A stretch of 64,000 bases of DNA from Acetobacterium paludosum (lineage in GTDB: Bacteria > Bacillota > Clostridia > Eubacteriales > Eubacteriaceae), in contig NZ_RXYA01000008.1 of assembly GCF_008086595.1 (NCBI RefSeq), positions 1 to 64,000 on the forward strand, given 5' to 3'. The translations under genes were made by a program, and so were the position numbers. Below, piece after piece: positions 8,074 through 17,539 of this stretch. Numbering within the stretch: position 1 is the first letter of the stretch; each line of letters opens with the position of its first letter. The notes beneath the pieces were generated by a model. It did not search any database. It was not told the origin of the DNA and worked only from the letters and a program-made list of their open reading frames with translations.

Positions 8074-9405
8074 TTAATAAATATCAGTCTCGGTTATTTT
8101 ATTTTCGATTTTATTGGCTTTAGCCGAATTTCCGATAATAATCATACAGATTATTAGGTAAAATACGAAACTCTCTCTAAACATCAAATTTATTCCAAAA
8201 CCTCTGACAACAAAAGCTACTAAAGGCAGCAAGCATATCAGGTTACCTTTAACCGTTTTCTTAAAAGGCCTAAAAACTGAATTTAATAAATTAAGATAGA
8301 TAATTGATCCGATAATACCTAAGTAAACAAATAACTCAAGATAATAATTATGAGACTGTTCCAGATTATATTGTTCTATGGATAATCCCACGCCAAAGAA
8401 TATTCTTCTCAAATCACTAAAATAGAAGCTCAAATACTGGGCCCAAATATCTGATCGTCCGGTGGTGATTTGTGATAGATTTTTTCCCGTCGCACTATCG
8501 ATTCCTAACCTTTGCATAATGATATCCAGATAAGGAATATTGCTTATCTGAATGACTAAAAATATTACCAGTGAAACACCGATGATACCTTTAATTATCG
8601 CGTTGATATTCCATGTTGTTTTTGTTAATTTGTAAATTAAATACAGTGAAAAGATAATCAGCATCGTAATAACGAAAGACAAACTTAAGGATAATATACC
8701 AAAGCCAAGCAGTATCATAATAAGGATATAATCATACCACTTACTTTGTTTGACACTCAGCATATATAGCAGTGAAGAAATCGCTATTGTCAAATCCATT
8801 GTGTAGAAATTGGGATTATTTTGAATTCCGGAAAATCTACTGATTACCTGATTATTGTCCAATTTAATGCTGCTCTCATTCAAATACTGACTTAATCCCG
8901 GGATATAATTATTAAAGTAACCCAAAAGCGATGCAAAAATGATACCCATAACAAAGAACATGATCACCTTTCGGATATTAATCTCTTTTTCATCATTCAT
9001 TACCAGTATTGCCAGTACAAAGTATATAACAAGTTCCATTAATATCTTAATACTATTTAGATTAGGATCACCGCCATTAACCAAACAAAAGATAGAAAAT
9101 ACTAACAGCGATAATAATTGATAAATCGACACTTTAAATTTCTTATTTAGAAAAATCATTCTTAAAATATATACCGCTATCAGAACATTAAAAAATGTAT
9201 TCCCATCTGGGGATATTTTAAGGATCGGGGAAAACGGCAAGATAAAAAATAATCCATAAATAGCTTCAGTCCCACTAATAAAAATATAAACACTAGCCAG
9301 AATTATACCCGTTAATAGAAAAATATGATTGTAAAGCCCAAATATTACCAAAATAACGGCTAATACTAAAAGTCCTGTTAAACTAGTTGATTTTTTAATT
9401 ATCAT
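8074..9405 (-). CDS. O-antigen polymerase/ligase-like membrane protein (Wzy)
   Basis: A 443-residue protein with about 11-12 membrane helices and a long extracytoplasmic loop near residues 315-360 (SATGKNLSQITTGRSDIW, then GVGLSIEQYNLEQSHNYYLELFVYLG). The HNYYLE segment after a GRSDIW motif is characteristic of the Wzy_C/WaaL O-antigen ligase-polymerase family. It probably joins repeat units flipped by Wzx. GTGAGGTTCAAA before ATG at 9405 sets the start, 24 nt inside a longer open frame. The gene overlaps the stop of the upstream glycosyltransferase by 11 nt, indicating translational coupling. Confidence 0.85.
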   Translation of the reverse strand: MIIKKSTSLTGLLVLAVILVIFGLYNHIFLLTGIILASVYIFISGTEAIYGLFFILPFSPILKISPDGNTFFNVLIAVYILRMIFLNKKFKVSIYQLLSLLVFSIFCLVNGGDPNLNSIKILMELVIYFVLAILVMNDEKEINIRKVIMFFVMGIIFASLLGYFNNYIPGLSQYLNESSIKLDNNQVISRFSGIQNNPNFYTMDLTIAISSLLYMLSVKQSKWYDYILIMILLGFGILSLSLSFVITMLIIFSLYLIYKLTKTTWNINAIIKGIIGVSLVIFLVIQISNIPYLDIIMQRLGIDSATGKNLSQITTGRSDIWAQYLSFYFSDLRRIFFGVGLSIEQYNLEQSHNYYLELFVYLGIIGSIIYLNLLNSVFRPFKKTVKGNLICLLPLVAFVVRGFGINLMFRESFVFYLIICMIIIGNSAKANKIENKITETDIY

Positions 9406-10567
9406 TTTGAACCTCACTTTCACCGTCAAGAATATTTTTTATAAATGACATAACTTTTATTGCCCGATTATTAATATCGAATTCTTTAGCATGAACTAAT
9501 GCACTTTCTCCCATCATGCGACATAAATGATCGTCGTCTATTAAGCGATTAATTGCTTCTTTTATTTCTTCAACATTCATACTATTGACCCGGATCGCAT
9601 CGTTGGCGGTTAATATATCGTCATTAAAATCAAGATTAGATGATATTATCGGCAGACCGCAAGCCATCGCCTCTAAAATAGAATTACTGCACCCTTCTGC
9701 TATGGTTGGCAGCACAAAAACATCTGCACAATTTAAATAATCACAAATCCGTTCATGGGGAAGTTTACCTGCGAAAAGAATTTCATCGCCTTTAGGCGTC
9801 AGTTCTCCCGCTCCAATATAGATAGCTTTAACTTTTCCTACTTGCTTAATTGCCTTATCTAATCGCATAATACCCTTTCGATAATCAAATGAACCAGTAA
9901 ATGCAATGATGAAATCGGTCTTATTAAATCCAAGTTTTCTTCTAGCGGCATCCTTGTCAATCTTGTAAAACAGATTAGGATCGATCGCATTTGGAATAAC
10001 CGTCATTTTATCCCTTGTCGAAAGTGCTAACTCGATACTCTCGTTCATATTTTTAGTTGATACACAAATTACTCCGCATAAACCTGATAAAGCGTTATCT
10101 ATGGTCTTTTTTGTAAAAAGACTTTCTACCCAAATCTTACTTTCACCTGATGCCACAAAAAAGGGAACCGAGTATTTCTTGCTTATCATTCCCGCTATCA
10201 CACCGGAATGCCAAAAGTGGGCATATAAAACATCTGGCGCCGGCGTAATTTCGGCAAAAGTTTTGGCAACCGACTTTTGAACAACATAAGTCGAAATATT
10301 CCTGCCAAATAAACGCAAATTTGAAAATGAAATTACTTTCGGCTGATATATATCGATAACGATTCCCTTTTTAACTGGATCTTGCCAAAATATCGGTCTG
10401 CTGGACCTTTTCTTTAATAATCTTTCTGTCAAACTTTGCGGTGCAATAACAGAGCACTTATATCCCAGCTCAGCAATTGAACAGATTAACTGTTTTACAA
10501 AAGTATAAACGGGCTCATTCTTTGCAGGATAATCTGGTGTAATAAAGCATATATGTTTTATGTTCAT
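9395..10567 (-). CDS. Glycosyltransferase family 4
   Basis: A 390-residue GT-B enzyme. The N-terminal half starts ICFITPDYPAKNEP; the donor half contains DFIIAFTGSFDYRKGI and FVLPTIAEGCSNSILEAMACGLP, with a complete E-x7-E. Such enzymes are retaining sugar transferases that assemble the lipid-linked repeat unit in the cytoplasm. The RBS AAAGGAG lies 11 nt before the ATG. It overlaps the polymerase gene downstream by 11 nt. The donor sugar cannot be assigned. Confidence 0.9.
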   Translation of the reverse strand: MNIKHICFITPDYPAKNEPVYTFVKQLICSIAELGYKCSVIAPQSLTERLLKKRSSRPIFWQDPVKKGIVIDIYQPKVISFSNLRLFGRNISTYVVQKSVAKTFAEITPAPDVLYAHFWHSGVIAGMISKKYSVPFFVASGESKIWVESLFTKKTIDNALSGLCGVICVSTKNMNESIELALSTRDKMTVIPNAIDPNLFYKIDKDAARRKLGFNKTDFIIAFTGSFDYRKGIMRLDKAIKQVGKVKAIYIGAGELTPKGDEILFAGKLPHERICDYLNCADVFVLPTIAEGCSNSILEAMACGLPIISSNLDFNDDILTANDAIRVNSMNVEEIKEAINRLIDDDHLCRMMGESALVHAKEFDINNRAIKVMSFIKNILDGESEVQNDN

Positions 10568-10593
10568 AATACCCTACGCTCCTTTTGAAAAAA

Positions 10594-11697
10594 TTATTTT
10601 GACTGAATCGCATCGTATATTTTTAGGTATTCTTGTTCAATATCCTGCCAACAGAATTTCGGGAATTTTAGCAGCGAATTCTTTGATAAATCATTGTAAA
10701 TTGTTGTTATTTTGATGATTTTTTCGGCAATTTCTTTTGAATCGAAACAATTTACAGCAAATCCCACTTCACCATCTGTGAATTGTCCATCAAAGCCTTG
10801 TTTTCTGGTATAAATTACCGGTAATCCTTGACTCATGGCCTCCGGATAAACCAAACCAAAAGTCTCGCTAATTGATGGCATAACAAATATATCGTGATCG
10901 CGATAGATTTTTATCAGCTCTTCTTTGGAAGTTTGTGAAATATATTTAAGAAAAGCTTCTCCTTTAAATTGATTATAAACTTTCTCATTTTGTATCTTGC
11001 CAACAATTGTAAATTCAACATCAAAGCCTTGGCTCTGAAGAATCTTTATCGCTTTTATTGTTGAAATAATGTTCTTTCTTTTATTAATCTGTCCAACATA
11101 TAAAAGGTGCAGTCGTTTATTGTTCGGCAGAATCTTTGGCGCACCTTGATTTTCAAGCCAAAAAGCATCGACTCCATTAGGGATAATCTCGCATTTTCTA
11201 AGAACATCGTTTTTAAGTTTGTCAGGGATATATTTTTCAATTACCTCATCCCGGTATGATGTTGACAAAAATATTATTTTTGCCGCCTCTTTTAATATAT
11301 TTATGCCAAGTTTTCTCAAGTAAATCATATATTTAAAAAAAGGGTTGATATCTGTATCCCTAACGGCTACAATGTAAGGCACTCCAAAATCCCGCTTGAT
11401 TTTCATTGCAATATAGCCATTCGAGAACAGTGAATGCGCATGAACAACGGCATAATCACTCATTTTATATTGCTTTTTTATATCTTTGTAAATTTTAAAA
11501 TGTTTCAAATGAAAAAGATATCGATCAAACTTATAATGATTCCTGCTGACCGTTGTATATTTTCCTAAATCATAATTTGCCGGAGTTGAAGTCGATACAA
11601 ATACATCAATATCTATTCCCCTTTTAACTTGCTCATCATATAAGTTTTTATAAAATATTCCGGTTGCATAATATGAATTTAAATGCATAACTTTCAT
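10594..11697 (-). CDS. Glycosyltransferase family 4
   Basis: A 367-residue GT-B enzyme starting MKVMHLNSYYATGIF. The donor domain shows LHLLYVGQINKRKNI and FVMPSISETFGLVYPEAMSQGLP, with an intact E-x7-E. GGGAAGGTGTG upstream supports ATG at 11697 rather than the TTG three bases before it. It lies directly after the twin asparagine-synthetase-like genes and probably adds one sugar of the repeat unit. Confidence 0.9.
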   Translation of the reverse strand: MKVMHLNSYYATGIFYKNLYDEQVKRGIDIDVFVSTSTPANYDLGKYTTVSRNHYKFDRYLFHLKHFKIYKDIKKQYKMSDYAVVHAHSLFSNGYIAMKIKRDFGVPYIVAVRDTDINPFFKYMIYLRKLGINILKEAAKIIFLSTSYRDEVIEKYIPDKLKNDVLRKCEIIPNGVDAFWLENQGAPKILPNNKRLHLLYVGQINKRKNIISTIKAIKILQSQGFDVEFTIVGKIQNEKVYNQFKGEAFLKYISQTSKEELIKIYRDHDIFVMPSISETFGLVYPEAMSQGLPVIYTRKQGFDGQFTDGEVGFAVNCFDSKEIAEKIIKITTIYNDLSKNSLLKFPKFCWQDIEQEYLKIYDAIQSK

Positions 11698-11723
11698 CAA
11701 AACACACCTTCCCTAAAACACTT

Positions 11724-13139
11724 TTAGCGGCCTCTTGAAATAATCCTGTTTAATCTCCTCATTACTGAATAAAATAGCTTTTTGCTCTTCGTAATGAAGT
11801 CTATGCCAGGGTTGATTGGCTCAATTGTTAAAATACCGGGAACTAAGCGTTCCATCGTACGCTCTTCAACCATGTTATTGCAACGGTCTTCAACTGAAAC
11901 CCGAAGCAAAGTATCGATGATGCTCCAGGAATTAGCAAAAACAAGCCAATCGAAACCATAACAGTCCTCTGCCTGTCGATTCGCTGCACCCCAGGCAGCT
12001 CTTCGCTGATCGAGGAAAAAGCTGTCAAGCATGTCAACGCCGGCTATTGGATTCTTTTGTCTATAGATGAGCCATTCCTTATAGGCATTTAGCTCCTTCT
12101 CATCAAAATTATCGAAATAACTTTTTTCAATATCAATTGGCGCTTTCTCGACATTCGAAAATTCGACGTACTTAAATGTTTCCCTAAAACTCCGTTGCCC
12201 AATTTCAAAAGCTCCCCCATGTAAAACAATGGCATTATCCGGTAAATACCGATAATAGTTACCGGATACATATCGATCCGCCCGATCCCCGCCACACCTG
12301 CCGGTATGTTCAAAATAGACTTCAAGATCGGCAGCATTGCTGCCTTCCGAAAGAATACTTTTATGTTGTATACCAAACTTGCTGCAAAGAGATTTTGCCA
12401 CCCGGGCGTCTATCCTACTTCTCGGTTCATCAAGCAAGAAAGTAAAAGCTTCAAAATCTGTCTGTGCTTTAATCAAGGCACTAAAAACCGCACGTGAATC
12501 TGATCCACCAGTCAACGCTAAATAGATCGGTCTTTTAGTCTTCTTTAACTCCAAAGCGATGTTTGTCAGTTCTTTTTCCAGAAGTAAGGACGCTTCTTCA
12601 AAATTTATTTGGGACGAAACTGACCGTGGATGAACAACGACCGAACCATCTTTGAGATTGAATTTCTGATCAATGAAAAGCCTTTTCATGTTCGGAAGCC
12701 GTGATAATGGCGCTGGATCAAACTTCATATGAGCTGACCTTAAATCACGCCCAGAAAGAGGTAAATGGAATACTTCACCAATAAGCGCACAGCTTGACCC
12801 ACAGATAATGCCTGATGGTTCGCGGGAAGAATCTTCGGAATAAAATACCCCCATTGAACCGGTGGCATCCAACGAAAGCCATCCGGAAGTAATCGCAACA
12901 AAACGGCCGCAATGATAATACATTGTTTCTGAAGATTCAGGTGTTCCCAGAAGCAAACCCAAGACAAGTGTTTTTCTTCCATCAGGCCAATCAAAATATG
13001 TTAATCTCAAATCACTATCATAATAAAGAACCGCATGGTCTGAAAGCTTGATCGATAAAAAATCCTGCAATTGGTCCATATTTAAATTTCCGTTATTTGC
13101 AATAAACCATTGTTTGCGATGTTTTTTTATACTAGCCAT
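11724..13139 (-). CDS. Asparagine-synthetase-like ATP-PPase, copy 1
   Basis: A 471-residue protein. The C-terminal half has the PP-loop ALTGGSDS (residues 208-215) of the N-type ATP pyrophosphatases found in AsnB, beta-lactam synthetase and carbapenam synthetase. The N-terminal half keeps a trace of the glutaminase/Ntn fold (GRFVAITSGWLSL then DATGSMGVFYS) but begins MAS rather than MC, so the Cys nucleophile needed to hydrolyse glutamine is absent. It probably adenylates a carboxylate and passes it to an amine or free ammonia. Its paralogue follows 52 nt upstream. In this operon the likely target is a carboxyl on a sugar or amino acid; this is inference. The RBS AAAGGAGG is strong. Confidence 0.78.
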   Translation of the reverse strand: MASIKKHRKQWFIANNGNLNMDQLQDFLSIKLSDHAVLYYDSDLRLTYFDWPDGRKTLVLGLLLGTPESSETMYYHCGRFVAITSGWLSLDATGSMGVFYSEDSSREPSGIICGSSCALIGEVFHLPLSGRDLRSAHMKFDPAPLSRLPNMKRLFIDQKFNLKDGSVVVHPRSVSSQINFEEASLLLEKELTNIALELKKTKRPIYLALTGGSDSRAVFSALIKAQTDFEAFTFLLDEPRSRIDARVAKSLCSKFGIQHKSILSEGSNAADLEVYFEHTGRCGGDRADRYVSGNYYRYLPDNAIVLHGGAFEIGQRSFRETFKYVEFSNVEKAPIDIEKSYFDNFDEKELNAYKEWLIYRQKNPIAGVDMLDSFFLDQRRAAWGAANRQAEDCYGFDWLVFANSWSIIDTLLRVSVEDRCNNMVEERTMERLVPGILTIEPINPGIDFITKSKKLFYSVMRRLNRIISRGR

Positions 13140-13191
13140 TGCACCTGCCTCCTTTCGATTTGTAATCTTTTAAAAAGATCTGTGCGTCTTT

Positions 13192-14607
13192 TCAGAGCCT
13201 TTTTATCCTGATGTTGTTTAACCTTCTCTTTGCGGCATCAATTAATTCCCTGCTTTTGTTTGTTAAGTCCACTCCGGGGTTGATTGGCTCAATTGTCAAA
13301 ATACCAGGAACTAAACCTTCCATCGCAAGCTTTTGAACTACTTTATTACGGCGTTCACCCACTGAAACACAAAGCAAAATATCGATGATGCTCCAGGAAT
13401 TAGCAAAAACTAGCCAATCGAAGCCATAACAGTCCTCAGCCTGTCTGTTAGCAGCACCCCAGGCACCTCTTCGCTGATCGATATAAAAGCAGTCAATCAT
13501 ATCAACGCCGCCTATTGGATTCTTTTGTCTGTAGATGAGCCATTCCTTATAGGCATTTTTCTCACTTTCATCATAATTCTCGTAAAAACCTTTTTCAATG
13601 TCAATTACTGCTTGCTCGACATTCGAAAACCTGACTTTCTTCAAATTTTTCTCATAACCCCGCGACCCAATTTCAAAAGCGCCGCCATGCAAAACAATGG
13701 CATTATCGGGCAAGTGCCGATAATAATTACCGGATACATATCGATCAGCCCTTTCGCCACCGCACTTACCACTATGTTCAAAATAAGTTTGAAGATCGGC
13801 CTCATTGCTGCCTTCGGAAAGAACACTTTCATATTGAATACCAAACTTATTACAAAGAGCTTTTGCAACTTGCGCGTCAAGCTTAACCCTCGGTTCATCA
13901 AGGGCAAAAGTAAAAGCGTTGAAATCGATCTGTGCCTTGATCAAGGCACTAAAAACCGAACGCGAATCGGCTCCCGCAGTCAATGCTAAATAGATCGGTC
14001 TTTTTGTCTTTTTTAATTCCAAAGCGACGTCTGTAAGCGCTTTTCCCAAAAGTAAAGATGCTTCTTCTGAACTTATTTGGGGCAAAATCGACCGTGGATG
14101 AACAACAACCGAACCGTCTTTGAGATTGAATTGCTGATCAATGAAAAGCCTTTTCATATTCGGAAGACGCGATAATGGCGCTGGATCAAACTTCATCATG
14201 GTGGTCTCTAAATCACGTCCAGAAATGGGTAATTGCGATACTTCACTAATAAGCGCACAGCTTGACCCACAGATAATTTCTGATGATTCACTGGAAAAAT
14301 GGGTGGAATAAAATACCCCCATCGAACCGGTGGCATCCAATGAAAGCCATTCGGAAGTAATCGCAACAAAACGACCGCAATGATAATGCATTGTTTCTGG
14401 AGATTCTGGTGTTCCCAGAAGCAAACCCAGAACTAGCGTTCTTCTCCCATCAGGCCAATCAAAATAAGTCAATGTCAAATCACAATCATAATAAAGAACC
14501 GCATGCTCTGATAGCGCTATCGATAAAAAATCATTCAAATGATCTATTTGAAAATCGCTGTTATTTGCAATAAACCATTGTTTGCGATGTTTTTTTATAC
14601 TCGCCAT
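13192..14607 (-). CDS. Asparagine-synthetase-like ATP-PPase, copy 2
   Basis: A 471-residue tandem paralogue of the next gene: identical length, the same first 16 residues, and long identical stretches such as DPAPLSRLPNMKRLFIDQ. The PP-loop reads ALTAGADS instead of ALTGGSDS, replacing one loop glycine by alanine and Ser by Ala. The Cys nucleophile of a glutaminase domain is also absent. Both copies keep the downstream GG(D/E)RADRYVSGNYYR block. The changed loop may mean altered substrate, reduced activity or a structural role beside copy 1. The first gene upstream of it is the PLP decarboxylase-like gene, 127 nt away. Confidence 0.76.
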   Translation of the reverse strand: MASIKKHRKQWFIANNSDFQIDHLNDFLSIALSEHAVLYYDCDLTLTYFDWPDGRRTLVLGLLLGTPESPETMHYHCGRFVAITSEWLSLDATGSMGVFYSTHFSSESSEIICGSSCALISEVSQLPISGRDLETTMMKFDPAPLSRLPNMKRLFIDQQFNLKDGSVVVHPRSILPQISSEEASLLLGKALTDVALELKKTKRPIYLALTAGADSRSVFSALIKAQIDFNAFTFALDEPRVKLDAQVAKALCNKFGIQYESVLSEGSNEADLQTYFEHSGKCGGERADRYVSGNYYRHLPDNAIVLHGGAFEIGSRGYEKNLKKVRFSNVEQAVIDIEKGFYENYDESEKNAYKEWLIYRQKNPIGGVDMIDCFYIDQRRGAWGAANRQAEDCYGFDWLVFANSWSIIDILLCVSVGERRNKVVQKLAMEGLVPGILTIEPINPGVDLTNKSRELIDAAKRRLNNIRIKRL

Positions 14608-14734
14608 AAAGATTTCACCTTCTTTCCATCACTTTTTTCTAAAAAGATATTTCAATCTAAGAAAATCATCTATTAAAAAGAAAATCATTATCAAACTACC
14701 ATGTTTTACTAGCATCCATCATACCTTTATTTTG

Positions 14735-15937
14735 TTAATCCACCAAGCTGCCAATTTGAAGGTAATCACTAATCTTCATGGCCTCACGTCCTGCATAAAT
14801 ATCATTATTTTCTTTAATATATACAACTGGAAACAGATTTATGAAAAGGGGATTTAAACTCATTGTATAAGAACCAACCCTATTGAATACGATTCTATCG
14901 CCAACAGCTAATGCGGCATGATCTTTTAAAACCATCAGACGGTCCAAATCCATGCATGTAAATCCACATATGATTTGCTTGGGAATAATTTTCTTGACGG
15001 CCTCTTCCGTCCACACATCAAATGAATACATTTTTTTTCTCATTATCGGATCGATGTTCATTCTACTTCCGTCGATGGTCACTATCCGGCTTTTTAATGT
15101 GTCTTTTGCATCAATGACGCTGCTTACAAATGATACCGGTGAACCGATAATCGCGGAGCCCGGCTCTAGAATTAATTTTGTTTCCGTGACATTATATGCT
15201 TTTTGCAGCTCCTGCTTAATCGCCGTCAAATATTCATCAAATGCTGGTTTGCCGGGTACACCTCCAAAGAATCCACCCCCAATATCGATATATTCAAACG
15301 TTATATGGGTGTGCTCTTTAATTCTGCAGGCCATTTTTGCGAGTTCCCGGTATACTTTTATGCTTCTCGTCTTACTGGTGCTATGTAAATGTAAACCAGC
15401 AATATTTATCCGGCCAGTCGTCAGTAAACGATCAATAACGCGGTACAATTCACCGGTCTCGACACTGAAACCAAAGCGGGTTCCATCTTCTTCATAACCT
15501 ATTTCATCCGGGCAGGCGTCTTCAATTGCAAAATGAACTCTTAACCCGACATTAAAATTTCGGGTTGTGGTTTCAAGCAATTGCAGCAACCACTCAATTT
15601 CTACTTGCGAATCCATGTTTACGATAGTCTCATTTAGCAATGCATCATTAAATGTCTTTTGGTTCTTAACCGGACCATTATAGATGATCTGATTTTGGGG
15701 ATAACCAATTGCTCTTGCTAAATTGTACTCATTAGCCGAAACAACTTCCGCATAAAATTGATGCTTCTGTAAATATTTCAGTAACCAGGGTAATGTATTG
15801 GTTTTAAAGGAGTAGCCGATCGTGTAATTTGGCCAAAATTTATCTAAGGAAGACGTCAAACCGTAAATATTATTATCCAGTTTCACTTTGTCAAGAATAA
15901 AATAAGGTGTCTCGAAATCGCGATAATTATTTAGCAA
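14735..15937 (-). CDS. Fold-III PLP-dependent decarboxylase (DAP/ornithine decarboxylase-like)
   Basis: A 400-residue alanine-racemase-fold enzyme. The PLP lysine lies in GYSFKTNT (about K49). Other features are GLHLHSTS, the phosphate-binding DIGGGFFGG, EPGSAI, and CGFTCMDLD in the place of the family's C-x-S-x-D block. Relatives decarboxylate meso-diaminopimelate, ornithine, lysine or carboxynorspermidine; the substrate here is unclear. The likely start is TTG after GGAGAACGAGC, inside the last codons of the ATP-grasp gene (11-nt overlap). Placed between an ATP-grasp ligase and two AsnB-like genes, it probably makes an amine or D-/L-amino acid for decoration of the polysaccharide. Confidence 0.82.
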   Translation of the reverse strand: MLNNYRDFETPYFILDKVKLDNNIYGLTSSLDKFWPNYTIGYSFKTNTLPWLLKYLQKHQFYAEVVSANEYNLARAIGYPQNQIIYNGPVKNQKTFNDALLNETIVNMDSQVEIEWLLQLLETTTRNFNVGLRVHFAIEDACPDEIGYEEDGTRFGFSVETGELYRVIDRLLTTGRINIAGLHLHSTSKTRSIKVYRELAKMACRIKEHTHITFEYIDIGGGFFGGVPGKPAFDEYLTAIKQELQKAYNVTETKLILEPGSAIIGSPVSFVSSVIDAKDTLKSRIVTIDGSRMNIDPIMRKKMYSFDVWTEEAVKKIIPKQIICGFTCMDLDRLMVLKDHAALAVGDRIVFNRVGSYTMSLNPLFINLFPVVYIKENNDIYAGREAMKISDYLQIGSLVD

Positions 15938-16919
15938 GCTCGTTCTCCTTTCTTATTACGACACTATCGTACATCATCATGACAATTCCATTATCGTAAG
16001 AATAAAAATCAGGATCGTTTTCAATTCCTTGAAGGTTATTAATAATACAGTTGACAAAATTCACACCGGCCCCATAGGCATGCAGATAAGCGCCTCCGAA
16101 TCGCGGATTAATTTCGGACAGATAGTAGACGCCATCTTCATAGAAGAAATCCACATCAATCGGTCCATTAAAATTCAAACTCGCAATTATTTTTTGAATT
16201 GTTTGCACTAGATTTTCATCCTTAAAGGATATCGTTTTGGTCGCCCCGCCGATTTTTGATTCCAGCTTTTTCTTTGAGAATATTCGAACCGCTTTCTTTG
16301 AAATGGTATCAACATAGACATCCGCATCAATATCAAACCCAGTCATGTGTTTTTGAATAATCAGACTGCGGTCCTCAGCCATTAGCTGCTCGAGTTCTTT
16401 TATCTTTTCCACTTTTCGTACTCCGACGCTCCCACTTCCCGTTCTGGGTTTAATAAATACCGGTAAAACAGCCTGCCCATTTGTATAAGCGTTTTTGAAC
16501 TCTTCAATATCACCATAGGTGGAAATCGTCGGAATATTGTGCTTTACAGCATGCTGGTACAGCTTGTACTTATCAAAACAAATTCCTGCGGTCTCTGTGT
16601 ATGGCGCGAGTACTTCGATGCCAATTTCTTCAAATATTTTTCTGTTCTTAGCTAAGATTTCTATTTCCGGATCAATAAAAGTTGTGATCGCATTAATGCT
16701 TTCTGCTTTGCAAATTTTGAGCAGTGCCTTCAAATATGAAGGGTCATCAATTCTCGGCACAATATATGGTTTATCGGCAAAATAAAGTGCCGGGGCAAAT
16801 TGACTGCAATCAGTTGCGATAATTCGTGATTGTATCTCTAAAGAAGCTTTGAAATTTTTTATTAATTCTCCTCTTCTGCCAACGCTGCAAAACAGTAAAT
16901 TCTTAGAAACTCTCTTCAC
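15927..16919 (-). CDS. ATP-grasp ligase (CarB/PylC-like)
   Basis: A 330-residue protein. It has an N-terminal pre-ATP-grasp domain (LLFCSVGRRGELI), a central ATP-grasp fold with FIKPRTGSGSVGV (about 155-167) and metal-binding residues in IDVDFFYEDG and LSEINPRFGG. The family forms C-N or C-S bonds by acyl phosphate. Homologues in surface-polysaccharide clusters are thought to attach amino acids. GTG at 16919 after GGAGGTACAAA is the start; it overlaps the sugar-transferase stop by 4 nt. It also overlaps the decarboxylase gene, so the two products are probably made together. Confidence 0.82.
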   Translation of the reverse strand: MKRVSKNLLFCSVGRRGELIKNFKASLEIQSRIIATDCSQFAPALYFADKPYIVPRIDDPSYLKALLKICKAESINAITTFIDPEIEILAKNRKIFEEIGIEVLAPYTETAGICFDKYKLYQHAVKHNIPTISTYGDIEEFKNAYTNGQAVLPVFIKPRTGSGSVGVRKVEKIKELEQLMAEDRSLIIQKHMTGFDIDADVYVDTISKKAVRIFSKKKLESKIGGATKTISFKDENLVQTIQKIIASLNFNGPIDVDFFYEDGVYYLSEINPRFGGAYLHAYGAGVNFVNCIINNLQGIENDPDFYSYDNGIVMMMYDSVVIRKENELAK

Positions 16920-17539
16920 TTTGTACCTCCGAAATCTTCCATAATATCATCATTTTGATTGTTTATGCCAGCTCTGACAAAAACCTTCTTGCAGGTTCTA
17001 AATATTATCTTCCAATCACCAATAAAGGTCACATTATCTACATACTCAACATCAAGATCAAACTTTTGTTCCCAACTAATGGCATTTCGTCCATTCACTT
17101 GAGCTAAGCCCGATAATCCCGGCTTTACTTCATGTCTCCGCTTTTGCTTTTCATTATAAAGCGGCAAGTATTTTACCAGTAACGGTCTTGGCCCAACGAT
17201 TGACATATCGCCACGGATGATATTCATAAGTTCCGGCAACTCATCGAGGCTTGTTGATCTTAAGAATTTTCCAAACTTTGTTAATCGTATCTTGTCTGGC
17301 AATAGCTTACCCTGATCATCTCTTTGATCTGTCATCGTTCTAAACTTGTACAGTTTAAATATTTTCTCATCTCGTCCCGGTCTGTTCTGAGAAAAAAGAA
17401 TGGGACGGCCGAGTTTCTTCCTGACTAGTATGGCAACAACGCCGATGATCGGACTTAACACCAGGAATGCCAGACCAGATAGGATTAAATCTTGTGGTCT
17501 TTTAATGTATTTTTCATAACTACCTCTATTGTGTTCCAT
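16916..17539 (-). CDS. Initiating sugar-1-phosphate transferase (PglC/WcaJ-type small enzyme)
   Basis: A 207-residue bacterial sugar transferase lacking the long N-terminal membrane domain of WbaP, so of PglC size. It has a re-entrant membrane helix (about 14-35), the catalytic Asp-Glu pair in TSLDELPELMNI, and GPRPLL and KPGLSGLAQVNGR. It should transfer the first sugar phosphate from UDP-sugar to undecaprenyl phosphate. The aminotransferase immediately upstream (14-nt overlap) suggests that the first sugar is a 4-amino-4,6-dideoxy-N-acetyl hexosamine. Confidence 0.92.
   Translation of the reverse strand: MEHNRGSYEKYIKRPQDLILSGLAFLVLSPIIGVVAILVRKKLGRPILFSQNRPGRDEKIFKLYKFRTMTDQRDDQGKLLPDKIRLTKFGKFLRSTSLDELPELMNIIRGDMSIVGPRPLLVKYLPLYNEKQKRRHEVKPGLSGLAQVNGRNAISWEQKFDLDVEYVDNVTFIGDWKIIFRTCKKVFVRAGINNQNDDIMEDFGGTK

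Noticed and set aside
13525-13989. Open frame of 154 codons on the plus strand
   Set aside because: Antisense to the second AsnB-like gene; similar shadow frames occur against copy 1, as expected from the paralogous sequence.
14952-15497. Open frame of 181 codons on the plus strand
   Set aside because: It is antisense to the PLP decarboxylase gene, which has clear family motifs; there is no ribosome binding site and the translation has no recognisable features.
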